Shown: positions 33,580-40,950 of the stretch, one piece after another | How positions within the stretch are numbered: the stretch's first letter is position 1 | Layout: every line of letters begins with the position of its first letter | NCBI GenBank assembly: GCA_041665785.1 | Contig: JBAYIE010000017.1 | Coordinates: 26,032-90,031, forward strand | Length of the DNA stretch: 64,000 bases | Direction of reading: 5' to 3' | DNA from: JBAYIE01 sp041665785 | GTDB lineage: Bacteria > Bacteroidota > Bacteroidia > UKL13-3 | Translations under genes and position numbers: made by a program | The notes under the pieces: model-generated | Told to the model about the DNA's origin: nothing | What the model saw: the letters and a program-made list of their open reading frames with translations, nothing else | The model's database searches: none

Positions 33580-34329
33580 ATGAATGCAGGCATTTGCAGC
33601 TTATCCAATATTCCCGTGAGAAAACTTCCGGATGGCACATCCGAAATGACGACAATGCTTCTCTTTGGAGAAACATACAATATCAAGGAAACGCAGGGTG
33701 AATGGTGCCGTATACGTATCGACGATGATCAATACGAAGGTTGGATCAACCGAAAACAATTCACGGCATACACAGATCCTTTTAAGGAGAAATATATATT
33801 GAACCATTTCCCGGCTTCTACTATTCAAACCAATGGTGAAACACATTTTATTTTGCCGGGAAGCCAGGTGGATACATTTGAAAAGAATCGGTTTCTTTTG
33901 AATGGTAAACACTATCATATCGAAACCGGAAATGAAATTCCTCGTACCATTGTTACGCTTGCAATGGGTTATTTAAATACCCCTTATTTGTGGGGTGGTC
34001 GTTCCCTTTTTGGAATAGATTGTTCGGGGTTGATTCAGGTAGTTTTTAAAATGGCCGGAATCTCCATTCATCGCGATGCCTGGCAACAGGCAGAGCAAGG
34101 CGAAGCAGTAGACTTTCTTTCGGCAGCGCAAACCGGTGATCTGGCTTTTTTCGATAATGCAGAAGGAAGAATTACACATGTCGGTATTCTGCTTTCTTCT
34201 TCCAGCATTTTACATGCCAGTGGAAAAGTAAAAATCAACACCATTGATAATTATGGCATTCTAAATGAAGAAGAGAACACCTATTCACATAAATTGCGCA
34301 TTATTAAACGTTTCATTCCAACCTCATAA
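33580..34329 (+). CDS. NlpC/P60 (C40) family cell-wall hydrolase
   Basis: Cysteine peptidase that cleaves peptidoglycan peptides. Two SH3-like regions (~5-60 and ~70-110) precede the catalytic domain (~125-245), with Cys in GIDCSGLIQVVF, His in THVGILL and a third polar residue in ILHASGKV. I choose ATG 33580 (MNAGICSLSNIPVR) because the ATG five codons upstream overlaps a TATGTTTG -7 promoter box (33564-33571) and family members start at this point. No signal peptide is seen, which is common for this group. 249 residues. Confidence 0.9.
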   Translation: MNAGICSLSNIPVRKLPDGTSEMTTMLLFGETYNIKETQGEWCRIRIDDDQYEGWINRKQFTAYTDPFKEKYILNHFPASTIQTNGETHFILPGSQVDTFEKNRFLLNGKHYHIETGNEIPRTIVTLAMGYLNTPYLWGGRSLFGIDCSGLIQVVFKMAGISIHRDAWQQAEQGEAVDFLSAAQTGDLAFFDNAEGRITHVGILLSSSSILHASGKVKINTIDNYGILNEEENTYSHKLRIIKRFIPTS

Positions 34330-34341
34330 TCCAAACCTCAT

Positions 34342-34812
34342 ATGTTAAAAAAAGGCGATCCGGCTCCGGCATTTACACTGTTCAACACCGACAAACAAGA
34401 AGTTTCACTCGACAGCTTAAAAGGAAAAAATCTGGTTATCCATTTTTTCCCGCAGGCATTTACCGGTACCTGTACCACCCAATTGTGCACCGTTCGCGAT
34501 GCTATTCATTTATACCACAACGATAAAGTGGATGTAATTGCGATCTCTGTAGATTCTGCCTTTTCGTTAGGCAAATTCAAAGAAGTTCAAAACATCAACT
34601 TCCCTTTGTTGTCGGATTTTAACAGAACAGCATCACCGGAATATGTGGGATTCTACGAAAAATTTGCCATGGGCATGAAAGGTGTAGCACGTCGTGGTGC
34701 ATTTGTAGTAGATAAGGATGGCATCATTCAATACGCTGAAGTATTAGAGACTCCGGGTGAATTACCCAATTTTGAAGCCATCAACGAAACATTGAAAACA
34801 CTGGGCGCATAA
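34342..34812 (+). CDS. Peroxiredoxin (AhpC/TSA, BCP/AhpE-like)
   Basis: Thiol peroxidase that reduces H2O2 and organic peroxides. The active site is P37-xxx-T41-xx-C44 in FFPQAFTGTCTTQLC; Cys49 five residues later could be the resolving cysteine as in atypical BCP enzymes. Conserved YEKFAMGMKGVARRGAFVVDKDG follows. Length 156 residues is normal for BCP/AhpE. It lies 12 bases after the NlpC/P60 gene. Confidence 0.93.
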   Translation: MLKKGDPAPAFTLFNTDKQEVSLDSLKGKNLVIHFFPQAFTGTCTTQLCTVRDAIHLYHNDKVDVIAISVDSAFSLGKFKEVQNINFPLLSDFNRTASPEYVGFYEKFAMGMKGVARRGAFVVDKDGIIQYAEVLETPGELPNFEAINETLKTLGA

Positions 34813-34830
34813 GGCTTTTTTGCAATTGCT

Positions 34831-34860
34831 TTTGTGAAATTAAAAACCTGATTATATTTG
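34831..34860 (+). promoter_or_regulatory. Promoter of tRNA-Arg(ACG)
   Basis: TTTG (34831-34834), 18-base spacer, TATATTTG (34853-34860): a near-perfect Bacteroidota promoter whose -7 box ends 18 bases before the first base of the tRNA. Confidence 0.85.
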
Positions 34861-34878
34861 CAGGCCTCAAAGCAAAAT

Positions 34879-34952
34879 GGTTTCGTAGCTCAACTGAATA
34901 GAGCATCTGACTACGGATCAGAAGGTTACAGGTTTGAATCCTGTCGAGACCA
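34879..34952 (+). tRNA. tRNA-Arg (anticodon ACG)
   Basis: Seventy-four bases in a full cloverleaf: acceptor GGTTTCG / CGAGACC, D arm GCTC..GAGC, anticodon stem TCTGA / TCAGA with loop CTACGGA (anticodon ACG, read as ICG), T arm ACAGG-TTTGAAT-CCTGT. CCA not encoded. Confidence 0.97.
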
Positions 34953-34953
34953 C

Positions 34954-34981
34954 AAAAAGCCACCCCACAGGTGGCTTTTTT
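34954..34981 (+). terminator. Terminator of tRNA-Arg(ACG)
   Basis: AAAAAGCCACC and GGTGGCTTTTT form a perfect stem with a CCACA-type loop, starting two bases after the tRNA and ending in six T. Confidence 0.88.
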
Positions 34982-35035
34982 CATACAATGTAACTTTTTA
35001 AGAAAATATTAAGAAAATTCAATACACTTGTATAT

Positions 35036-35485
35036 ATGAAATTAGAAGAAGAATTAAAGCAACGTAAATTCTCATCTGAGTATGAGAAGCTGTTTGTAAA
35101 TGTTCTCTTTACTGCCGGTTATTTCGAGTCATTGGCCATTCAACGATTCAAACCATTCAACATTTCGATCCAACAATACAATGTGTTGCGCATTCTGAGA
35201 GGTAGTAACCCCACTCCTCTGATGTTAAGTGACATTTCGTCGCGCATGATTGATAAAAACTCCAATGCTACACGTCTTGTAGAAAAACTTCGCGTAAAAG
35301 GACTTGTAAAGAGGGAAATTTGCAATAACAACCGCCGCCAGGTAGATATCAGTATTACACAAAAAGGTCTGGATTTGTTGACTGAAATTGAAGTGAATGC
35401 GGAAGATTTTCATAGTCAGCTCAAGGTACTTACCATCGACGAAGCAACTGCTCTTAATGAGTATTTGGATCGTTTGAGAGGATAG
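35036..35485 (+). CDS. MarR-family transcription regulator
   Basis: Winged-helix repressor of 149 residues. The DNA-binding part covers ~45-110: ISIQQYNVLRILRGSNPTPLMLSDIS, the recognition helix DKNSNATRLVEKL and the wing NNNRRQVDISITQKG. It is 57 bases upstream of a pirin gene and an 18-bp palindrome lies in between, so it probably controls that gene and perhaps itself. The ligand is unknown. A TACACTTG box (35023-35030) just before the ATG may be its -7 element. Confidence 0.93.
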   Translation: MKLEEELKQRKFSSEYEKLFVNVLFTAGYFESLAIQRFKPFNISIQQYNVLRILRGSNPTPLMLSDISSRMIDKNSNATRLVEKLRVKGLVKREICNNNRRQVDISITQKGLDLLTEIEVNAEDFHSQLKVLTIDEATALNEYLDRLRG

Positions 35486-35499
35486 TTTTTTTGGTCTGA

Positions 35500-35517
35500 T
35501 AATTGTAGCTACAATTA
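35500..35517. promoter_or_regulatory. MarR-type operator palindrome before the pirin gene
   Basis: TAATTGTAGCTACAATTA is a perfect 18-bp palindrome 26 bases before the pirin ATG, between a TTTG (35490) and the coding region. The size and TTGTA / TACAA arms fit MarR-family sites. Confidence 0.7.
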
Positions 35518-35542
35518 ATACACTATCAAAAAAAAATTACCC

Positions 35543-36262
35543 ATGAAAAAAATAATTCACCGGGAAGAGAATCGCGGTCACGCCAACCATGGATGGCTCA
35601 ATGCCAAACACTCCTTTAGTTTTGCACAGTGGTTCGACCCCAATAAGATTCAATTTGGCGCATTGCGCGTCTTGAATGATGATGAAGTAGCCCCAGGCAT
35701 GGGATTTGGCAAGCATCCGCACGAAAACATGGAAATCATCACCCTTGTACAGGAAGGTGCTCTGAAACATCAGGATAGCATGGGCAACGGATCAACCATG
35801 CGACCGGGCGATGTACAGGTGATGAGTGCAGGAACAGGTGTTTTTCATTCCGAAATGAATGCCTCAGCCGATGAAGCTGTACGCTTGTTTCAGATCTGGG
35901 TATTCCCCGACAAGCAGCAGGTCAAACCCCGGTACGATCAAAAGCATTTTGAAGCTTCCGGGCGAATGAATCAGTGGCAGGAAATCATCAAACCCGATAC
36001 GCAGGAGAATGGGGACGCCATTTTTATTCATCAGCAAGCCTGGTTCAATCTGGCTGATCTGGAATCCGGAAAATCGTTGGCCTATACTTCCAAAAAAGCA
36101 GGAAATGGTGTTTATCTGTTTGTGATTGAAGGAGATTTGGAAGTAGCCGGAGAAAAATTAAAACGCCGTGATGCCATTGGCTTGACGGATTTTGATACCC
36201 TGGAAATTAAAGCCCTCTCTCCTGTTCGTATGCTGGTAATGGATATTCCGATGATTGATTAA
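35543..36262 (+). CDS. Pirin-family bicupin protein (YhaK/quercetinase-like)
   Basis: Bicupin of 239 residues. The N-terminal cupin holds the metal site seen in pirins: His and Glu in GFGKHPHENMEIITLV (~55-70) and His in GALKHQDSMG and GVFHSEMNA. The C-terminal cupin (~150-235) lacks these residues, as usual. Some homologues have quercetin dioxygenase activity in vitro; the physiological role is open. Likely repressed by the adjacent MarR protein, pointing to a response to an aromatic or redox-active compound (inference). Confidence 0.92.
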   Translation: MKKIIHREENRGHANHGWLNAKHSFSFAQWFDPNKIQFGALRVLNDDEVAPGMGFGKHPHENMEIITLVQEGALKHQDSMGNGSTMRPGDVQVMSAGTGVFHSEMNASADEAVRLFQIWVFPDKQQVKPRYDQKHFEASGRMNQWQEIIKPDTQENGDAIFIHQQAWFNLADLESGKSLAYTSKKAGNGVYLFVIEGDLEVAGEKLKRRDAIGLTDFDTLEIKALSPVRMLVMDIPMID

Positions 36263-36339
36263 GCAGGCGATACAGGATTGGTTGCAACTGTTACAACCTC
36301 AATAAAAGACTGTATTTTTGTTTTTCAGTTCAGCTAATT

Positions 36340-36828
36340 ATGCTTCCCTTTTATTACAGCTGTTTTATTTCACCTCTGGGTCCCATGCGTATCAAAGCCA
36401 CGGAGAACAGTATCTATGAGATCCTGTTTGCGGAGGAAGCATCAGAGAGCGATATGCATCAGCCACCTGTAATTGCGGAATGCATTAAACAACTCGAAGC
36501 TTATTTTTCGGGACAAATCCGGACCTTCGATGTAGCCGTTAATCCGGGAGGAACTCCTTTCCAGCAAGCTGTATGGGAGCAATTACGGGCATTGCCTTAC
36601 GGTACAACCACCACTTATTTAAAACTGGCTGAGTTGAGCGGAGAAGCTAAAAATACACGCGCCATTGCAGGAGCTATTGCTAAAAATCCATTGGCCGTGC
36701 TTATTCCCTGTCATAGGGTTTTGGGATCCAACGGCAGCCTCACCGGGTATGCCTGGGGACTGGTTCGAAAACAATGGCTGATTGATCACGAGGCGCGTTG
36801 CAGCGGATCGTATATGAAATTGTTTTAA
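36340..36828 (+). CDS. ogt: Methylated-DNA--protein-cysteine methyltransferase
   Basis: Suicide repair enzyme that removes alkyl groups from O6-alkylguanine. The acceptor Cys is in the invariant PCHRV motif (IPCHRVLGSNGSLTGYAWG, ~124-142), and the helix-turn-helix is in TPFQQAVWEQLRALPYGTTTTY. Length 162 is normal. No Ada domain is fused. The 3' end overlaps the convergent HU-SPOR gene by four bases. Confidence 0.97.
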   Translation: MLPFYYSCFISPLGPMRIKATENSIYEILFAEEASESDMHQPPVIAECIKQLEAYFSGQIRTFDVAVNPGGTPFQQAVWEQLRALPYGTTTTYLKLAELSGEAKNTRAIAGAIAKNPLAVLIPCHRVLGSNGSLTGYAWGLVRKQWLIDHEARCSGSYMKLF

Positions 36829-38111
36829 GGTGTTTGAAGCAACCAGGCTTCAGCATTCTCACCGGATTTGATCTCGCGTAATTTTTGTTCCGCTTCACTC
36901 CTGCTGGTAAACGATGCATAACTCACCCGCTGGCATTGTATAGCCGGATTAATCAATACCTCAGCATGATATCCCTTACGCGTTAATTCAGCTTTGAAAT
37001 GTTCAGCATTTCGCTTTTTACAAAATACACCACCTATGATGTAGTAGTGCCCGCTCTCTGCGATGGTTGATTCGGGAACAATTAAGTTTGTTTCAGGTTC
37101 ATCAGTTACTATCGCTTCTAAAGCAGGTTCCACAACAACCGGAGGCAACAAAGATTCGGGTACCACAGGAATATAGAAGCTGGTTTTAGCCGCTGCTATG
37201 CTTTTCCCAAAGTTTTCCAGATTATACACATACGGTTCTTCAATCGGTTCAACCGAAGCAATGGGTTCTGTAATAGCTACAGTTGATTCAGAAACAGAAT
37301 CAGTTGTTAGTGTATTATCGGAACTCAGTGGGTTTTCCGGAATCAATACCGGTTGTTCAATGGTTTCAGGTACGATAGAAACCACAGGTTCTTCTGCTTG
37401 TTGCAGGTTTTCTACATGCACAGTAAGGGTATCTTCCTGTTTGTTGAACAAAGAATCAAACCAGGAAGTTATGTTCAGACTGGCATTGCCAATATGTAAA
37501 TTACCTGTCGGGTTCTCACGGAAATAAATCCATCCGTTGATCATCAACATCAGAGTTAAAACAGCCACAAGAGTTTTAGGCCAAAAATGACGACTTCTAC
37601 CTGATGCAGGTGTTACCGGTTTTCTTTCTTTGAATAAACGGGTCTTGCGCATGCGGGTATATCCGGTTGATACAGAATCTGCCTGTAACGGCATTAATCC
37701 ATAAGAGGAAGCCAGATAATTGTTTTGCCGGTCGGGCAGGAATACATAGTTCGCTTCGGCATTCAACCTGAAACTACCAAATGCATCGATGCTGATTTGT
37801 TTCTTGTCTTGCAGGGTTTCCACCACCTGGTTAACCAGTTCTTCAATGCGATGAATCGCCTGAGTATATGATATGGTAGTAGTTTCGGCCAGCTTGCCCG
37901 CCAACAAACCATCGTTGGAACGTAAATTCTGATTGAAAATAATGCGCTTACCGGGAGGCAGTATAACATGGGAAATCTGATCGATGCGAGCCGGTTCACG
38001 GTTGCAAACAAACCCTCCAAAAGAAGGTATAATCACACAATCGTGATCATACAAGAGGCTTTTCACCAATTCCCAAATATCGTTATGACTGCCAGCGTTC
38101 ATTGGTTGCAA
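36825..38111 (-). CDS. HU-domain / SPOR-domain inner-membrane protein
   Basis: Three-part protein of 428 residues typical of Bacteroidota. An N-terminal pair of HU-like (CCDC81-type) domains (~8-130: IIPSFGGFVCNREPARI, KQISIDAFGSFRLNAEANY), a membrane segment (~183-200, LVAVLTLMLMINGWIYF), an acidic Pro/Glu/Val-rich linker, and a C-terminal SPOR domain (~350-428: HYYIIGGVFCKKRNAEHF, VSYASFTSRSEAEQKL). SPOR domains bind denuded peptidoglycan at division sites. DNA binding by the cytoplasmic part is inferred from the fold. A second ATG three codons in is an equally possible start. Confidence 0.9.
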   Translation of the reverse strand: MQPMNAGSHNDIWELVKSLLYDHDCVIIPSFGGFVCNREPARIDQISHVILPPGKRIIFNQNLRSNDGLLAGKLAETTTISYTQAIHRIEELVNQVVETLQDKKQISIDAFGSFRLNAEANYVFLPDRQNNYLASSYGLMPLQADSVSTGYTRMRKTRLFKERKPVTPASGRSRHFWPKTLVAVLTLMLMINGWIYFRENPTGNLHIGNASLNITSWFDSLFNKQEDTLTVHVENLQQAEEPVVSIVPETIEQPVLIPENPLSSDNTLTTDSVSESTVAITEPIASVEPIEEPYVYNLENFGKSIAAAKTSFYIPVVPESLLPPVVVEPALEAIVTDEPETNLIVPESTIAESGHYYIIGGVFCKKRNAEHFKAELTRKGYHAEVLINPAIQCQRVSYASFTSRSEAEQKLREIKSGENAEAWLLQTP

Positions 38112-38205
38112 TTTATCATCTGCACATGAATTTTCTAAACAAAATTAAGAACACCCTGTGCATGAGCCTGGTGCCCGTTATGAAAGGTTCATGAGAGCAG
38201 GATAA

Positions 38206-38240
38206 TAAAAAAACGGAACCGGGATTAAGCGGTTCCGTTT
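38206..38240 (-). terminator. Terminator of gyrA
   Basis: Perfect 11-bp inverted repeat AAACGGAACCG / CGGTTCCGTTT with an 8-base loop, ending on the minus strand in seven or more T. It begins seven bases after the gyrA stop. Confidence 0.92.
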
Positions 38241-38246
38241 GAATTG

Positions 38247-40790
38247 TTATTCTGTTGTATCCGGTCCGGTTGGTGCCTGAGGCATTTCCGAATCAGGCGC
38301 GGCATCTGATTCAGTCCCCGGTATTTCTTCTGTTTCTGTATCTGCTTCGACTTCAATATTCTGAATACGAGCAACGGAAGCGATTTCATCCTTATCGTCG
38401 AGGTTGATCAACCTAACACCTTGTGTTACGCGTCCCAACACCCTCAGATCGCTGGTTGCCATTCGTATGGTAATACCGTTGCGGGTCATGATCATAATAT
38501 CGGTTTCGTCGTCAACATCTTTGATAGCAACCAGCTTACCGGTTTTTTCGGTCACGTTCATGGCCATTACTCCTTTTCCACCCCGGTTGGTAATGCGGTA
38601 GTCTTCCACTTCGCTGCGTTTACCCATTCCGTTTTCTGCTACAACCAGGATATTGGTGGTTTTCGGATCTTCGATGGCAATCATTCCGATTACCGTATCC
38701 AGTTCTCCAAGGCGTATTGCACGAACACCGGTAGCTGTACGCCCCATCGGACGTACGGTACTTTCGTTGAAGCGGATTGCTTTTCCTTCTTTGCTGGCGA
38801 TAATAATTTCGCTGCTTCCACTAGTCAGACGTGCTTCTACCAACATATCCCCTTCGCGCACATTGATAGCGTTAACACCATTGGCACGTGGTCGCGAATA
38901 AGCTTCCAGAGTAGTTTTCTTGATGGTACCCTGTTCGGTACACATCATTACAAACGTATTGTTGATGTATTCCTCGTCGCTCAGGTTTTTCACGTTGAGG
39001 TAAGCCATTACTTTATCATCAGCAGTTATGTTTATGAGGTTTTGAATGGCTCTGCCTTTGGAGGTTTTCTCCCCTTCCGGAATTTCCCAAACCTTTAACC
39101 AGAAACATTTACCCTGATTGGTAAAGAACAAAATATAATTGTGGTTGGTGGCCATTAATACATGTTCCACAAAATCTTCTTCACGTTTTGCAACTCCGCG
39201 TGATCCGCGTCCACCGCGATTTTGCGTGCGGTACTCGCTGAGCAGGGTACGTTTCACATAACCCAGATGCGAAATGGTAATAACCACTTCATCATCCGGA
39301 ATAAGATCTTCCATGCTCATCTCATCTCCGCTCATTACGATTTCGGTACGGCGTGCATCACCGTATTTTGCTTTCATCTCGGTCAATTCATCCTTGATGA
39401 TTTGCATTCTCAGGGTTTCATCGGCCAAAACGGATTTCAAATAGTTGATGAGTTTCATCAACTCGGCATATTCGTCTTTTATCTTATCGCGTTCCAGTCC
39501 GGTGAGTTTTTGCAAACGCATATCCAGAATAGCTTTCGCCTGAATTTCACTCAGTTTAAAATTCGACATCAAACCGTTGCGCGCATCTTCTACGGTACGG
39601 GCGGCACGAATCAGGGCAATCACTGCATCGAGGTTATCGAGGGCAATCAGTAAACCTTCCAGAATATGTGCTTTCTTCTCTGCTTCTTCCAGTTCGTATT
39701 GCGTACGACGCACAACCACTTCATGACGATGTTCCACAAAATGACGAATCTGATCTTTCAGGTTCAGCATTTCCGGACGACCTTTCACCAGGGCTACATT
39801 GTTTACACCAAACGATGTTTGCAATGCGGTGTATTTGTACAACATGTTCAATACCACGTTCGGCACTGCATCACGCTTAAGGTCAAATACCATGCGCATT
39901 CCGTCACGATCCGATTCATCACGAATATCGCTGATGCCTTCAATTACCTTTTCGTTTACCAACTCGGCAGCACGTTCAATCAGGGATGCTTTATTTACCT
40001 GATAAGGTATTTCGTAAACTACAATTTGTTCTTTGCCGGTTTTGGTGGTTTCAAAAATGGCTTTACCACGCATGATGATACGTCCGCGACCTGTTTCCAG
40101 TGCTTCTTTTACACCCTGGTAACCATAAATAATTCCTCCAGTAGGGAAATCCGGTGCCTTTACATGTTTGATCAATTCACTGATCTCAATATCGCGGTTA
40201 TCGATATAGGCCATGGTACCGTCGATCACCTCGGAAAGGTTATGAGGCGCCATGTTTGTAGCCATACCTACTGCAATGCCGGAAGCTCCGTTGATGAGCA
40301 GATTGGGAATTTTAGAAGGCAAAACAGTAGGTTCGGTTAAGCTATCATCGAAATTGGGACGAAAGTCAACCGTATTTTTATCGATATCAACGAGTAACTC
40401 TTCAGCGAGTTTACGCAAACGTGCTTCGGTATAACGCATGGCAGCCGGTGGATCCCCATCTATGGAACCAAAGTTTCCCTGTCCGTCGACCAGCGGATAA
40501 CGCAAATTCCAATCCTGCGCCATCCGTACCATGGCATCGTAAACGGAACTATCTCCGTGTGGATGATACTTACCCAATACTTCACCCACAATACGGGCTG
40601 ATTTTTTGTGCGCACGGTTGGAAGCCAGTCCGAGGTCGGTCATGCCATACAAAACCCTGCGGTGAACCGGTTTCAGACCGTCGCGAACATCGGGCAATGC
40701 CCTTGAAACAATAACCGACATCGAATAATCGATGTAGGCCGTTTTCATTTCGTCTTCAATGTTGATGGGAATAATTCTATCTTCTGCCAT
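38247..40790 (-). CDS. gyrA: DNA gyrase subunit A
   Basis: Breakage-reunion subunit of DNA gyrase. Winged-helix and catalytic Tyr120 (AAMRYTEARL), tower and coiled-coil regions to ~500, then a six-bladed beta-pinwheel with the GyrA box as QNRGGRGSRG (~557). This box marks gyrase rather than topoisomerase IV. The quinolone-determining positions are Ser81 and Asp85 (HPHGDSSVYDAM), the sensitive state. A 40-residue acidic tail (VEADTETEEIPGTESDA) follows the pinwheel. 847 residues, normal. Confidence 0.98.
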   Translation of the reverse strand: MAEDRIIPINIEDEMKTAYIDYSMSVIVSRALPDVRDGLKPVHRRVLYGMTDLGLASNRAHKKSARIVGEVLGKYHPHGDSSVYDAMVRMAQDWNLRYPLVDGQGNFGSIDGDPPAAMRYTEARLRKLAEELLVDIDKNTVDFRPNFDDSLTEPTVLPSKIPNLLINGASGIAVGMATNMAPHNLSEVIDGTMAYIDNRDIEISELIKHVKAPDFPTGGIIYGYQGVKEALETGRGRIIMRGKAIFETTKTGKEQIVVYEIPYQVNKASLIERAAELVNEKVIEGISDIRDESDRDGMRMVFDLKRDAVPNVVLNMLYKYTALQTSFGVNNVALVKGRPEMLNLKDQIRHFVEHRHEVVVRRTQYELEEAEKKAHILEGLLIALDNLDAVIALIRAARTVEDARNGLMSNFKLSEIQAKAILDMRLQKLTGLERDKIKDEYAELMKLINYLKSVLADETLRMQIIKDELTEMKAKYGDARRTEIVMSGDEMSMEDLIPDDEVVITISHLGYVKRTLLSEYRTQNRGGRGSRGVAKREEDFVEHVLMATNHNYILFFTNQGKCFWLKVWEIPEGEKTSKGRAIQNLINITADDKVMAYLNVKNLSDEEYINNTFVMMCTEQGTIKKTTLEAYSRPRANGVNAINVREGDMLVEARLTSGSSEIIIASKEGKAIRFNESTVRPMGRTATGVRAIRLGELDTVIGMIAIEDPKTTNILVVAENGMGKRSEVEDYRITNRGGKGVMAMNVTEKTGKLVAIKDVDDETDIMIMTRNGITIRMATSDLRVLGRVTQGVRLINLDDKDEIASVARIQNIEVEADTETEEIPGTESDAAPDSEMPQAPTGPDTTE

Positions 40791-40900
40791 GCTGCTAAAT
40801 AATTTGTCTTTCGCTGTTTTTTTTGAAAGCCCTGCAAGATACGATTAGACGCAGTTTTAGCAGCGTTTTAATGAAGAAAATACCCACAAATTTTTGTTTA

Positions 40901-40930
40901 TTTGTGGATAATCAATTGCCCCTATATTTG
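40901..40930 (+). promoter_or_regulatory. Promoter of the M1 peptidase gene
   Basis: TTTG (40901-40904), 18-base spacer, TATATTTG (40923-40930), ending 20 bases before the ATG at 40951. Confidence 0.85.
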
Positions 40931-40950
40931 ATCGTATCAAAACTGCTGAA

